A stretch of DNA of 64,000 nucleotides from Neorhizobium galegae bv. officinalis (GTDB lineage: Bacteria > Pseudomonadota > Alphaproteobacteria > Rhizobiales > Rhizobiaceae): assembly GCA_000985875.1 (NCBI GenBank), contig CCRI01000013.1:124001-188000 (forward strand), read 5' to 3'. The number at the start of each line of letters is the position of its first letter. The first letter of the stretch is position 1. The position numbers were made by a program, and so were the translations under genes. The notes beneath the pieces were generated by a model. That model was not told the origin of the DNA. It saw only the letters and a program-made list of their open reading frames with translations, and did no database searches. Below are positions 42,151 through 51,457 of the stretch, piece after piece.

Positions 42151-43701
42151 TCAGGCCGTGGCGGCGTAGGCGGCGGGATAGGTGATGTCGGGCATGCCGA
42201 TAAAGGCATTGCCGCGCCTGCCGACCATGCCGGGAGCGGCAAAGGGCCGGGGATAGACGACCGCCGCTGCGGGCTTCACCTTGGCGATCTTTTCAAGCGC
42301 TTCGATCTGCTCTGCCGGCATGTCGACATTGACGATGATGTCGCTATGCGGCCCGGTCGTCATGCGCGGCATGTTCATCGCTTCCTCGATGTCGATGCCC
42401 GCATGCAGGATCATGCCGGTGAGCTGGGCAAGCGACGGCACGATCTGGTTGCCGCCGGCGGCGCCATAGGCCGCGAACGCACCGCCCTCGTCGGTGATTG
42501 CCACCGGGCACATGTTGCTCGGCGCATAGGCATTCGGCGTCAGCGAGTTGGCGCGTCCAGGCGTCGGGTCGAACCAGGACATGCCGTTGTTCAAGAGAAT
42601 GCCCGTCGAAGGAGACAGCGCGCGGGCGCCAAACCGGTTGAGCAGCGTGAAGGTGATCGCCACCATCCGGCCTTCGGAATCCACCGCGTTGACCTGCGTC
42701 GTGCTGGTCTTGTTGGTCGTCTCGGCCGGGTTGAGGCGCTTGCGATGGGCGCCGAAGCTCTCCCAGAGGGCTTGCGCCATGGCGGTAAAGAAACCAGCGT
42801 CGACCGGGCCTTTGCCGCGCTTCCTGTCGAAGTGATCGAGCGCGTCGAAGAGCCGCTGGCCGGCGCTGGTTTCTCCGGCCACATGAACGGTCTTCCCCTG
42901 CAGCGACATGGTCCGGGACGGATAGAGGAGGGGGGCGTAATTGGCCAGGTCCTCCAGGGTGATGGAACTGCCGCCGGAGTTGAGGTCGGTCACCAGCTTC
43001 TCGCCGATCGCGCCGCCATAGAGCGAATCCGGGCCTTCGTTGGCCAGCTGCTCCAGTGTCTTCGCAAGCTGGTCGAGCGGCAGGGTGGCGCCGGGCTCCG
43101 GCGCATGGCCGTTCGGCAGGAAGATCGAACGGGCGCCGGGATCCAAACCGAGCTCCCCCTCGGCGATCGCGATGGCCAGCGTCGTGTGCCAGTCGACATA
43201 CATGCCCTTGCGGGCACGATCGATCGCGGGCTGAAGTGCCCGGTCGAAGCCGATCGTGCCGTAACGGTTCAGGGCTTCGGCAAAGCCGCGCACGCAGCCG
43301 GGCACCACGGCGGCGGTGAAGCCGCGGACGTTGCGGTTGTCGATCGAAGCGGGATGGCCGATGAAGGTCTTGATGCTCGGATCGGGCTTGTAGAATTCCT
43401 CGTCAAAATACGAAGGCACGCGGCCGGTGAATTCGATGACTTCGACCTTGCCGTCCGGTTGGGCGACCAGCATGTAGCCGCAGGCGGCAAGGCTGGTCAT
43501 CCAGGGTTCGACGGTCTGCAGGGTAAAGGCGGCGGTCACCGCAGCGTCGACGGCATTGCCACCCGCCGACAGGACCGCGGCGCCTGCCTCGGCCGCCGCG
43601 TAGTGCTGGGAGGTGACGACGCCACGTTCGCTGACCCCCGCGATCTTGCGGTAGACGCCGCGCTCGACGCGCAGGTGATTGTATTGCGGATTTTCCATCA
43701 T
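42151..43701 (-). CDS. ggt: Gamma-glutamyltransferase family protein (cytoplasmic)
   Basis: The 516-residue N-terminal-nucleophile enzyme has the GGT core: GVVTSQHYAAAEAGAAVL, GGNAVDAAVTAAF near 48 and the self-cleavage region at 332-341, TSTTQVNAVD, with Thr334 as the probable nucleophile. The usual TTH is TTQ here. GYGAAGGNQI-like glycine loop (AAYGAAGGNQIVPSLAQL) follows. There is no signal peptide, so unlike classical periplasmic GGT it works inside the cell, on compounds brought in by the adjacent importer. The start overlaps the RraA-like stop. Substrate may be a gamma-glutamyl or cephalosporin-like amide; unassigned. Confidence 0.85.
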   Translation of the reverse strand: MMENPQYNHLRVERGVYRKIAGVSERGVVTSQHYAAAEAGAAVLSAGGNAVDAAVTAAFTLQTVEPWMTSLAACGYMLVAQPDGKVEVIEFTGRVPSYFDEEFYKPDPSIKTFIGHPASIDNRNVRGFTAAVVPGCVRGFAEALNRYGTIGFDRALQPAIDRARKGMYVDWHTTLAIAIAEGELGLDPGARSIFLPNGHAPEPGATLPLDQLAKTLEQLANEGPDSLYGGAIGEKLVTDLNSGGSSITLEDLANYAPLLYPSRTMSLQGKTVHVAGETSAGQRLFDALDHFDRKRGKGPVDAGFFTAMAQALWESFGAHRKRLNPAETTNKTSTTQVNAVDSEGRMVAITFTLLNRFGARALSPSTGILLNNGMSWFDPTPGRANSLTPNAYAPSNMCPVAITDEGGAFAAYGAAGGNQIVPSLAQLTGMILHAGIDIEEAMNMPRMTTGPHSDIIVNVDMPAEQIEALEKIAKVKPAAAVVYPRPFAAPGMVGRRGNAFIGMPDITYPAAYAATA

Positions 43702-44375
43702 TTCGGCTCCAGCGCGGCGGCAACCAGGCGACTTGCGCCCGACAGAGCGCCGAGCTTTTCGCCGGCTGCGATCTTGTCCTTGTTGCGGCCCGCGCGTGCC
43801 TGTCGTGCAATCGCCTCCTCGACGACTTCCTCCGCCTCGTCGATCGGGATCACCACGATGCCGCTCGCATCGGCAACCACGACATCGCCCGGAAGCACCG
43901 GAACGTTGCCACACGAGATCGGCAGGTTAAGCGAGCCGCCGAGATCGTTGAGCCTGGTGGTGATGCCGGAGACGCCGCGTGACCAGAACGGCAAATCAAG
44001 TTCGAGGATTTCCTCGACATCGGTGCAGGGCCCGTCGAGCACAACGCCAATGGCCCCCGCCGTCTTGATCGCGAAGGCGACGCCGCCGCCGATGCAGGCA
44101 TGCCGGTCATCGCCGAGCCGGTCGACCAACAGGAAATCGCCCGGGCGGATGAAGCCGATCGCGTGGTGCAGGAGGGTAGAGTCGGTCGCCGGGATCGCCA
44201 CCGTCACCGCCGTGCCGACCAGTGTCCTGCCCGGCTCGACGACCGGCGCAATCGAATGGTGCACGAAGCCGCGATGGCGGAAATGTCCGATCGTCGCCAC
44301 TTCGACGCTCTCGAACTTGGCGATGAGTTCCGGATCGAGCTGCTTCGGCACGTTGCCGATCTGATATTTCTTCAT
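43698..44375 (-). CDS. RraA-like/HMG aldolase family protein
   Basis: The 225-residue protein has the full RraA-like fold: VATIGHFRHRGFVHHSIAPV, GTAVTVAIPATDSTLLHHAI, a central GDDRHACIGGGVAFAIKTAG and GVVLDGPCTDVEEI (family GV(V)xDGxxRD site), then LPISCGNVPVLPGDVVVADA. In this copy the usual RD is CTD, so the arginine is lacking. Family members are metal-dependent aldolases/decarboxylases of 2-oxo acids or RNase E regulators; the operon context favours catabolism. It overlaps both neighbours by ATGA. It is a useful intact comparison for the deleted copy at 27438. Confidence 0.85.
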   Translation of the reverse strand: MKKYQIGNVPKQLDPELIAKFESVEVATIGHFRHRGFVHHSIAPVVEPGRTLVGTAVTVAIPATDSTLLHHAIGFIRPGDFLLVDRLGDDRHACIGGGVAFAIKTAGAIGVVLDGPCTDVEEILELDLPFWSRGVSGITTRLNDLGGSLNLPISCGNVPVLPGDVVVADASGIVVIPIDEAEEVVEEAIARQARAGRNKDKIAAGEKLGALSGASRLVAAALEPK

Positions 44376-46024
44376 GGGGTTTCCTCCCGGGATCTTTCCG
44401 TCCCGGCCTCGTTTTTGGCGGCGTGGTGCTGCCAGCCCTTGCCGGGCACGGCGGCGAGCAGTTCCTTCGTGTAGGTTTCCTTCGGCGCACCGAACAGCGA
44501 GGCCGGATCGCCCCGTTCGACGATGCGGCCGTTGCGCATCACCGCGATATTGTCGCAGATCTGGCTCGCGACCCTGAGGTCGTGGGTGATGAACAGGATG
44601 CCGAAGCCGAGCCGCTCCTGCATGTCGGCGAGCAGTTTCAGCACTTGCGCCTGCACCGAGACGTCGAGGGCCGAAACGCTCTCGTCGGCGATCAGCAGCT
44701 CCGGTTCGACGGCAAGCGCCCGGGCGATGCAGATGCGCTGCCGCTGGCCGCCGGAGAACTCGTGCGGGAAACGGGTGGCTGAGGCACGGTCGAGGCCGCA
44801 GGCTTCGAGGAGGTCGAGCGCGCGGGCCATGGCCGCCTTACGGTCGAGGCCGTGAATGACCGGGCCTTCGGCGATGGAATCGCCGACCTTCTGGCGCGGG
44901 TCGAGCGCGGTGTACGGATCCTGGAAGACGATCTGCACCTTGCGGCGCGCCTCGCGCAACGCCTTGCCGTTGAGGCCGGCGAAATCGCCGCCGGAAATCA
45001 GGATGTCGCCGCTTTCCGGCTGCACGAGGCGGATGACGCATTGTGCCAGCGTCGACTTGCCGGAACCGGATTCGCCGACCAGGCCCAGCGTCTCGCCGCG
45101 GCGGATGGTGATATCGACATCGTCAACAGCCTTCACCGTGCGGCCACCGCCGAACAGGCCGGAGCGGGTGAAAGTCTTGACGATGTTCCTGGCGATCAGA
45201 ACCGGACTGCCGAGGCCTTCGCGTTCCTTCCTCGGCGTCAGCGTCGGCACGGCGGCGAGCAGGCGGCGGGTATAATCTTGCTTGGGATGGTTGAGGATCT
45301 CGTCGCGGGTGCCGATCTCGATGAGCTTGCCCATCTGCATGACGGCGACGCGGTCGGCGATCTCGGCCACCACGCCGAAATCGTGGGTGATGAAGATGAT
45401 GCCGGTCTCGTGCCGGGCGCGAAGCTCCAGCATCAGCTTTAGGATCTGCGCCTGGGTGGTGACGTCGAGTGCCGTGGTCGGTTCGTCGGCGATCAGCACG
45501 GACGGATCGAGCGCAAGGGCGGTCGCGATCATCACCCGCTGGCACTGGCCGCCGGACAGCTGGTGCGGATAGGAATGGAAGATCTGCTCCGGATTGGGAA
45601 GCTGCACTTCGCGGAAGAGGTCGATGACCTTCTTGCGGATCTCCGCCTGGCTCAGCGATGTGTGGATGCGGAATGTCTCGGATACCTGCTCGCCGACCCG
45701 GAAGATCGGGTTGAGCGCGGCGGTCGGCTCCTGGAAGATCATGGCGATGCGCCGGCCGGTAATGTCCCGGCGGGTCGCCTCGTCGAGGGTGAGCAGGTTC
45801 TTGCCCTCGAACATCACCTTGCCGGCGGGCTTGCCGAGGTTGCGGGGCAGGAGGCCCATGGTGGCGAGCGCGGTCAGCGATTTTCCGGAGCCGGATTCGC
45901 CGACGATGCAGAGGATTTCGCCCTTGCTGACCGACAGCGACAGATCTTCGACCGCATGCGCCCGATCGGCACCGCGGGGCAGCGGCACGCTCAGATGTTC
46001 GATAGTAAGCCGCTCGTTGCTCAT
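44372..46024 (-). CDS. Dpp-type ABC importer, fused double ATPase
   Basis: The 550-residue cytoplasmic protein has two ATPase domains with VGESGSGKS near 38 and 315, signatures LSGGQCQRVM and FSGGQRQRIC, and Walker B IADEPTTALD and IADESVSALD. The second Walker B has Ser instead of Pro after Glu. It overlaps the creatininase-family gene upstream and the RraA-like gene downstream by ATGA. It powers the importer whose binding protein and permeases are encoded at 46857-50246. Confidence 0.92.
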   Translation of the reverse strand: MSNERLTIEHLSVPLPRGADRAHAVEDLSLSVSKGEILCIVGESGSGKSLTALATMGLLPRNLGKPAGKVMFEGKNLLTLDEATRRDITGRRIAMIFQEPTAALNPIFRVGEQVSETFRIHTSLSQAEIRKKVIDLFREVQLPNPEQIFHSYPHQLSGGQCQRVMIATALALDPSVLIADEPTTALDVTTQAQILKLMLELRARHETGIIFITHDFGVVAEIADRVAVMQMGKLIEIGTRDEILNHPKQDYTRRLLAAVPTLTPRKEREGLGSPVLIARNIVKTFTRSGLFGGGRTVKAVDDVDITIRRGETLGLVGESGSGKSTLAQCVIRLVQPESGDILISGGDFAGLNGKALREARRKVQIVFQDPYTALDPRQKVGDSIAEGPVIHGLDRKAAMARALDLLEACGLDRASATRFPHEFSGGQRQRICIARALAVEPELLIADESVSALDVSVQAQVLKLLADMQERLGFGILFITHDLRVASQICDNIAVMRNGRIVERGDPASLFGAPKETYTKELLAAVPGKGWQHHAAKNEAGTERSREETP

Positions 46025-46860
46025 GATGTCGCCTTTTCCTCTTGGCGTGAAAAGGCCGTGACCGAGCGCATGTCGCAGCAGCGCAGGTGCTCCACGAAAC
46101 GGGCGCAGAAGCCGACCAGATGTTCGACCATCTTCTCGCCCTTTTCGGCGCTGGCCAGCAACGGGTCGCCGCCGAGCATGCCGTCGGCATTCACCTCATG
46201 GCAGTTGAGCGGTACATGCACCGGCATGCCCTCGAACTGGACATTGTTGACACCGCCGGTCGGCAGGCCGAAGGCCTTTTCACGCACCGAAGGGCGGGCG
46301 AGATCCATGCGCATCAGCTCTGGGAAGAGATGCAGGTAGATCGAGGTCAGCGGATCGCCGCCATGGCCGCGGGCTGCGGCGACTGAGGGACCGTGCAGCT
46401 CCTTCCAGAGCGCATCCGGGATCGCCTGCCAGAGATTGATGAAGGCGACGGAAACCCCGCGCTCGGCGCGGATGCGGCGAAGCGTCTGGTCGAAGAGAGG
46501 CGCGTTGCTGGTATGGCCGTTCAGGATCAGGATATGCTCGATGCCGTGATCGAGGAAAGCGGTGACGGTGTCCTCGACCACGGCCGAGAAGGTCGAGGCC
46601 CGGAACTGGATGCCGCCGGGAATGGTCTTGAAGAAATCGGCGTAGCCGAACGGGATGATCGGCGCGACGATCGCATCGGAGGCTTCCGCCACTTTTGCCG
46701 CCACCGCTTCGGTCAGCATGAAATCGCCCATCGGGGCATGGGGTCCCTGTTCCTCCTGGCTTCCGAAGGGCAGCAGGATGACGGGCTTTTCGGAAAGACG
46801 TTCGCGGAACTCCGCGAACGTCATGTCCTTCAGCGCATGCTTGCGTTTGATGCTCATCAT
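46021..46860 (-). CDS. Creatininase-family amidohydrolase
   Basis: The 279-residue cytoplasmic enzyme has the family metal-binding pattern: Glu and His in LPFGSQEEQGPHAPMGDF (near 32-49), ILILNGHTSNA (near 117) and the RGHGGDPLTS segment (near 165). The family hydrolyses cyclic or linear amides, including creatinine and formamidopyrimidines. The usual NGHGGN is NGHTSN. It is placed between the binding-protein and ATPase genes, with overlaps on both sides, so it is integral to the pathway. With the N-formylglutamate-amidohydrolase-like and GGT genes, the operon has three amide-bond enzymes. Confidence 0.87.
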   Translation of the reverse strand: MMSIKRKHALKDMTFAEFRERLSEKPVILLPFGSQEEQGPHAPMGDFMLTEAVAAKVAEASDAIVAPIIPFGYADFFKTIPGGIQFRASTFSAVVEDTVTAFLDHGIEHILILNGHTSNAPLFDQTLRRIRAERGVSVAFINLWQAIPDALWKELHGPSVAAARGHGGDPLTSIYLHLFPELMRMDLARPSVREKAFGLPTGGVNNVQFEGMPVHVPLNCHEVNADGMLGGDPLLASAEKGEKMVEHLVGFCARFVEHLRCCDMRSVTAFSRQEEKATS

Positions 46861-48434
46861 ACGAACTTGAAGTAATCGCCGTAGATGCGCATTTCGCCAT
46901 TCGGCTTGAACTTGAACTCGATGCCGGCGCGGTGAGCGCAGTTGTAGACGCTCTTCCACATGTAGTAGCCGGGCGTGATGCGCTGCCATTCTTCCGAGAG
47001 CGCCAGATAGGCCTTCTTGCGTTCTTCGAAACCGGTCGCCTCATCGAACTTTTTGCCGAGTGCGAGAAATTCCGGAGACGGGTCCCAGGTCTTCCAAGTG
47101 GCGGTCGAACGCGATGCGGTCGGACCCCAATCGAGCCACAGCGGCTGGTAGGGATCGCCGGGGATGAAGTCCGAACTCATCGACATGTTCATCATGTGAT
47201 AGGGGCGGCGATAGACGAGTTCGAAATTGTCGAGGACCTGGGCCTCGACATTGACGCCGATCTCGCGCCACTGCTCGACCATGATTTCGGCAGCCGCCTC
47301 GTAGTTCGGGTAAAACTGGCGAGTGATGTGCCAGAGGAGCTTCTCTCCCTTGTATTTGGTCTTGGCGACGAGCGCCTTGGCGGCGGCCACGTCATAAGGC
47401 AGTTTCACCGGCAGGTTCGGGTCGTAGAATTTGCCGTATTCCTTGAAATTGAAAGGAACAGCCGGATGCTCGGTCGTGCCGTTGAACAGCGCCTGGACGA
47501 TCGCGTTCATGTCGATCGCCTGGACCATGGCGTAGCGCAGGTTCGGATCAACGAGCGGATTGTCAACCGGATCGGGACGCGTGTTGAAGGCGAAGGCCGG
47601 ATAGTTGTCGGCCAGGACACGCTTCAGCGTCACGCCCTTGTATTTCTCAAGCGCCGCTTCCTGGTCGGTCGGAATGTTGACGATGAAGTCGAATTCCTTG
47701 GAGACGAGGCCGGCCATGCGGGCGGCGAATTCCGGAACGATCTTCCAGGAGATCTGCTTGACCGGCGGTGGGCCGTCCCAGTAGTCGTCGAAGGCTTCCA
47801 GAACCATGATTTCGCCGGAACGGAAGGTCGTCACCTTGTAGGGACCGGTGCCGATCGGCTTCTGGCCGAAGGCATCGACGCCGACTTCCATGTAATATTT
47901 TTTCGGCACGACGAAGCCGATATAACCGGTGAGCTTGCTCGGCATGTTCGGGTCCGGCCGCTCGGTCTCGATCTCGAACGTGTATTTGCCGGTCGCCTCG
48001 ACGCGCTTGAAGCCGGCGGTAAACGTCTTGCCGCGCGGCTCGAAGGGCTTTGCGCCCCAGAGCCGTTCGGGCGACAGCGTGAAGACCGCGTCTTCCGCCG
48101 TCATCTCGGTGCCGTCATGGAACTTCACGCCCTCACGCAATGTAAAAGTCCAGACATTGCCCTTCTGCTCCCATTTGGTGGCAAGCTTCGGCGCAAAGAT
48201 CAGGCCGTTCTCGTCCTTGATGTAGTCGCGGTCGACGAGGTTGTCGTAGAAATTCGGGAAGATACGGCGCGACGTCGTGGAGATGCCGTTGATCGTCGCC
48301 ATATTGGCCCAGAGATTGTCGACCGCGATATTGAGCGACGGTCGCTCGGCGGCATTGGCCTTCGGGAGGCTGCCGACCATCGACAGCGCCCCCGCTCCGA
48401 GAATGAGATTTCCTACTTCACGTCTTGTAAACAT
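46857..48434 (-). CDS. Dpp-type periplasmic binding protein (family 5)
   Basis: The 525-residue protein has a signal region (FTRREVGNLILGAGALSMVG, with an RR pair that could direct Tat export) and family 5 landmarks: LATKWEQKGNVWTFTLREG, FHDGTEMTAEDAVFTL, IGTGPYKV and RYAMVQAIDMNAIVQALFNG. GGAAGGTGG precedes the ATG. It lies downstream of the two permease genes rather than upstream, an order different from the other three importers here. Confidence 0.92.
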   Translation of the reverse strand: MFTRREVGNLILGAGALSMVGSLPKANAAERPSLNIAVDNLWANMATINGISTTSRRIFPNFYDNLVDRDYIKDENGLIFAPKLATKWEQKGNVWTFTLREGVKFHDGTEMTAEDAVFTLSPERLWGAKPFEPRGKTFTAGFKRVEATGKYTFEIETERPDPNMPSKLTGYIGFVVPKKYYMEVGVDAFGQKPIGTGPYKVTTFRSGEIMVLEAFDDYWDGPPPVKQISWKIVPEFAARMAGLVSKEFDFIVNIPTDQEAALEKYKGVTLKRVLADNYPAFAFNTRPDPVDNPLVDPNLRYAMVQAIDMNAIVQALFNGTTEHPAVPFNFKEYGKFYDPNLPVKLPYDVAAAKALVAKTKYKGEKLLWHITRQFYPNYEAAAEIMVEQWREIGVNVEAQVLDNFELVYRRPYHMMNMSMSSDFIPGDPYQPLWLDWGPTASRSTATWKTWDPSPEFLALGKKFDEATGFEERKKAYLALSEEWQRITPGYYMWKSVYNCAHRAGIEFKFKPNGEMRIYGDYFKFV

Positions 48435-48475
48435 CGTTCCACCTTCCCTTGTTCATTTATGTTCGAACGGCATTT

Positions 48476-49315
48476 TCAGGTTGTTCGGGCACGCAGCATC
48501 GGATCGAGGCGGTCACGCAGCCAGTCGCCGACGATGCTCATCGAAAGCGTGACGAGAAAGATGACCAGGCCGGGCCAGATCGAGATCCACCAGGCGGTCG
48601 AGAGATAGTCACGGCCGTCGCCGAGGATCTGACCGAGGCTGGTCTGCGGCGCCTGGATGCCCAGCCCCAAGAAGCTGAGCGAGGTTTCCAGAAGGATGAT
48701 CTGCGGGAATGTCAGCGTTACCTGGACGATCAGGGCACTTGCCACGTTCGGCAGCACATGCTTGAGGTAGAGCCGGCCGTTGCCGGCGCCGAGCGCGACG
48801 ATGGCCTTGGCGTAAGGCTGGTTGATCGCCGACAGAACCACGCCGCGCGAAAGACGAGCGTATTTCTCCCATCCGAACAGGCCCATCAGGATGATGAACA
48901 GCGTCATGCTGTTGCCGAAGAAGGCGAGCAGCGTCAGCGTGATGAGGATGAATGGCAGCGACGCCTGGAAGTCGACCAGCATCATCAGCACTTCCTCGAC
49001 CCAGCCGCGGAAATGCGCAGAGATGAAGCCGATCAGGGAGCCGAAGACGGCGCCGATGATCGTGCCGGCAATCGCCACCGAAAGCGACATCTGCAGCCCG
49101 GCGATCACCCTTGCCACCATGTCGCGACCGATGCGGTCGGTGCCGAGCGGGAAGTTTGGATTGCTGCCGCTCATGAAGGCCGGTGGTTTCAGGCGGGCAA
49201 GCAGGTTCTGCTGCGACATGCCGTGCGGCGTGAAGATATTGCCGACGATCGCAACGAACACGGCGATCACCAGGATGACGACGGCAAAAACGAGAATGGG
49301 AGAAATGCGCTTCAT
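48476..49315 (-). CDS. Dpp-type ABC importer permease (DppC type)
   Basis: The 279-residue inner-membrane subunit has an N-terminal helix (ISPILVFAVVILVIAVFVAI), the LGTDRIGRDMVARV motif near 57, the EAA region PYAKAIVALGAGNGRLYLKH and the C-terminal LSFLGLGIQAPQTSLG. It lies ten bases after the DppB-type gene and 41 bases before the binding-protein gene. Confidence 0.92.
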   Translation of the reverse strand: MKRISPILVFAVVILVIAVFVAIVGNIFTPHGMSQQNLLARLKPPAFMSGSNPNFPLGTDRIGRDMVARVIAGLQMSLSVAIAGTIIGAVFGSLIGFISAHFRGWVEEVLMMLVDFQASLPFILITLTLLAFFGNSMTLFIILMGLFGWEKYARLSRGVVLSAINQPYAKAIVALGAGNGRLYLKHVLPNVASALIVQVTLTFPQIILLETSLSFLGLGIQAPQTSLGQILGDGRDYLSTAWWISIWPGLVIFLVTLSMSIVGDWLRDRLDPMLRARTT

Positions 49316-49325
49316 CGGCCGGCCC

Positions 49326-50246
49326 TTAATTCTGCACGCGGATGCGCGGATCGAGAAGGCCGTAGAGCAGGTCGACGACGAGGTTTGCGAGTACCATCGT
49401 CACCGCCATGATCAGCACCAACCCCTGCACGACCGCAAGGTCGCGCGAGGAGACCGCCGTTACCAGAAGGCGCCCGATGCCCGGCCAGGCGAAGACGGTT
49501 TCGACGACGATGGCGCCGCCGATCAGTTCGCCGAGATTGAGGCCGATAATCGTCACGAGCGGGATGCTGGCATTCGGCAGCGCGTGGAAGATGATGCGTT
49601 TCCAGTAACCGACGCCCTTGGCGGCGGCGGCGCGGATATAGAGCTTGTCCAGCACTTCCAGCATCGCCGAGCGGGTGAAGCGGGCGAGCGTGCCGGCCGT
49701 GAAGGTCGCAAGCGTGATGGCGGGCATGATCAGGTGCCAGACGGTGCCGGTGCCGGAACTCGGTAGCCATTGCAGGCTCAGCGAAAAGAGCAGGATCATC
49801 AGGATGCCGAGGAAGAAGTTCGGCAGTGCGAAACCGAAGACAGCGGTCGCCATGATCAGGTTGTCGAAGGTCGAGCCACGCTTGATGGCGGCGATGATAC
49901 CGGCCGGAACGCCGATCAGGATGGCGCCGATATAGGAGAAGATACCGAGGATCAGCGTCCACGGAACCCGTTCGGCGATGATGTCGATGACCTCGCGGCC
50001 GTCGCGATAGGAAATGCCGAACTGGCCGGTCGCCATCTGCATGACGTAGCGGACATACTGGATCCAGAGCGGATCATCGAGACGCCAGAGCTGGCGGAAC
50101 TGTTCGACTTCCTCAGGCGTGGCATCGGCGCCGACAAGCGCCACGACCGGATCCCCGGACGTTCTCAGCACCACGAATACGAAAGTCACCACGAACCAAA
50201 GCGTCAGCACGGTCCGCAAAATTTTTAACACCCAGAAACGCGTCAT
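49326..50246 (-). CDS. Dpp-type ABC importer permease (DppB type)
   Basis: The 306-residue inner-membrane protein starts at ATG 50246 with GGAG five bases upstream; an in-frame TTG 13 codons earlier is less likely. The first helix is LTLWFVVTFVFVVL, followed by RTSGDPVVALVG (the normal PGDP is SGDP) and the EAA region LYIRAAAAKGVGYWKRIIFH. It is the first gene of the eight-gene operon that ends at 41267 and is divergent from the LysR gene. Confidence 0.91.
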   Translation of the reverse strand: MTRFWVLKILRTVLTLWFVVTFVFVVLRTSGDPVVALVGADATPEEVEQFRQLWRLDDPLWIQYVRYVMQMATGQFGISYRDGREVIDIIAERVPWTLILGIFSYIGAILIGVPAGIIAAIKRGSTFDNLIMATAVFGFALPNFFLGILMILLFSLSLQWLPSSGTGTVWHLIMPAITLATFTAGTLARFTRSAMLEVLDKLYIRAAAAKGVGYWKRIIFHALPNASIPLVTIIGLNLGELIGGAIVVETVFAWPGIGRLLVTAVSSRDLAVVQGLVLIMAVTMVLANLVVDLLYGLLDPRIRVQN

Positions 50247-50311
50247 TACGCTCCGTTTCGGAAGCCGAAGCTCCAGCTGTTCCAATTTTATTGTCGTTTT
50301 TTTTAAAACTA

Positions 50312-50351
50312 ATCACGGGAATAAATTATTATCTATTACAAAATCACGGGA
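50312..50351. promoter_or_regulatory. Direct repeats AATCACGGGA, likely LysR sites
   Basis: AATCACGGGA occurs at 50312-50321 and again at 50342-50351, exactly 30 bases (about three helical turns) apart in the A/T-rich region between the LysR gene and the amide operon. Same-face repeats like this suit a LysR tetramer. The second copy is 19 bases before the LysR start. Confidence 0.55.
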
Positions 50352-50370
50352 GTATTGATATGTTTTGGAT

Positions 50371-51348
50371 ATGAAATACGGCATTGAATTTCGTCACCTC
50401 CACTACTTCGCCTGCGTCGCCGAAGAGCTGCATTTCAGCCGCGCCGCCGACAAGCTCGGCATGGCGCAGGCGCCGCTCAGCCAGCAGATCCGGCAGCTCG
50501 AAGATCGCCTCGGCACCAAGCTTTTCCGCCGCACCACCCGACGCGTGAAGCTGACGCCGGCCGGCGAAATCTTCCTGCGCCACGCCCAGGAAATACTAGG
50601 TGGCATCGACAGGGCGGTCACGCATACCCGTTCCATTTCCGGTGACGATAGCGGAACGATTTCCGTCAGCGGCGTGCATGTGGCGCTATCGCATGTCCTG
50701 CCGCCGGTAATTTCCGACTTTCGAAAACGCTATCCGGCGATGACCGTCGACGTGCAGGTGCTCGGTACGGCGCAGCAACTCGAACTGCTCCAGAGCAGCA
50801 AGGTTCAGGTGGCCTTCATCCGTCCGACCAACCCGGCAGGTTTCCTGAAGACCGAACATATCCTGCAGGAGGGTTTCGTGGCGGTACTGCCCAGGGAACA
50901 TCGGCTGGCGCAGAAGGAAGACCTGACGGTCAAGGATTTCGCCGGCGAACCCCTCATCACCTATGCCCCGACTGTTGGGGCGAGTTATTACCATGCGATC
51001 ATGGGCGCATTGCGCCGCGCCGGCGTCTATCCGGTCATCGTGCAGGAGGTCTCGCATACCCTGGCGATCGGCACGCTGGTGGCGGCCGGAGTGGGGATTG
51101 CGATCGCGCCGTCCTGGCTCGCCCACAATCCAAGCCCCTATCTCGTGTACAGGCGGCTTGACGACATTCCAGCAGAAGTCGAATTGCTCGTCGCCTGGCA
51201 TGCGGAGGAAAAATCAAAGATCGTGCTCGATTTCGTCGAGACGACGCGTCGAATTGCAGCAATGAAGGACGTGAGGACCGCTATCACGTGGCCAGCCCGG
51301 TCCATCCCGCCGGCACAATTGGAAACGGTCGACGGACGGTTCGACTGA
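50371..51348 (+). CDS. LysR-family regulator
   Basis: The 325-residue protein has the N-terminal winged helix (FRHLHYFACVAEELHFSRAA, then APLSQQIRQLEDRLGTKLF) and a type 2 periplasmic-binding effector domain from about residue 90. A VGIAIAPSWLA segment near 250 is typical. ATG at 50371 was chosen over a TTG two codons upstream. It resembles BenM/CatM-type LysR proteins. It is divergent from the importer and amide-hydrolase operon and probably activates it in response to a substrate or intermediate. Confidence 0.92.
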   Translation: MKYGIEFRHLHYFACVAEELHFSRAADKLGMAQAPLSQQIRQLEDRLGTKLFRRTTRRVKLTPAGEIFLRHAQEILGGIDRAVTHTRSISGDDSGTISVSGVHVALSHVLPPVISDFRKRYPAMTVDVQVLGTAQQLELLQSSKVQVAFIRPTNPAGFLKTEHILQEGFVAVLPREHRLAQKEDLTVKDFAGEPLITYAPTVGASYYHAIMGALRRAGVYPVIVQEVSHTLAIGTLVAAGVGIAIAPSWLAHNPSPYLVYRRLDDIPAEVELLVAWHAEEKSKIVLDFVETTRRIAAMKDVRTAITWPARSIPPAQLETVDGRFD

Positions 51349-51354
51349 CCGACT

Positions 51355-51384
51355 TTGACAGGCAAGCGGCGCAGCCGTTAATTG
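51355..51384 (+). promoter_or_regulatory. Candidate promoter of tannase/feruloyl esterase gene
   Basis: TTGACA at 51355-51360 is followed by 18 bases and TAATTG at 51379-51384. It starts just after the LysR stop, leaving a leader of about 70 bases to the esterase start. The -10 is imperfect. Confidence 0.45.
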
Positions 51385-51457
51385 ACAGGGAGCCTGAAAT
51401 CTGGTGCGATTGCGGCGCGGCTTGAGGAGGCTGCGTCATGGAGGAGGACGATCGGAT

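Noticed and set aside
42346..44364. Open frame of 672 codons on the plus strand
   Set aside because: It lies antisense to the GGT- and RraA-like genes, which have clear family motifs. Long antisense frames are common at this G+C content and the product resembles nothing.
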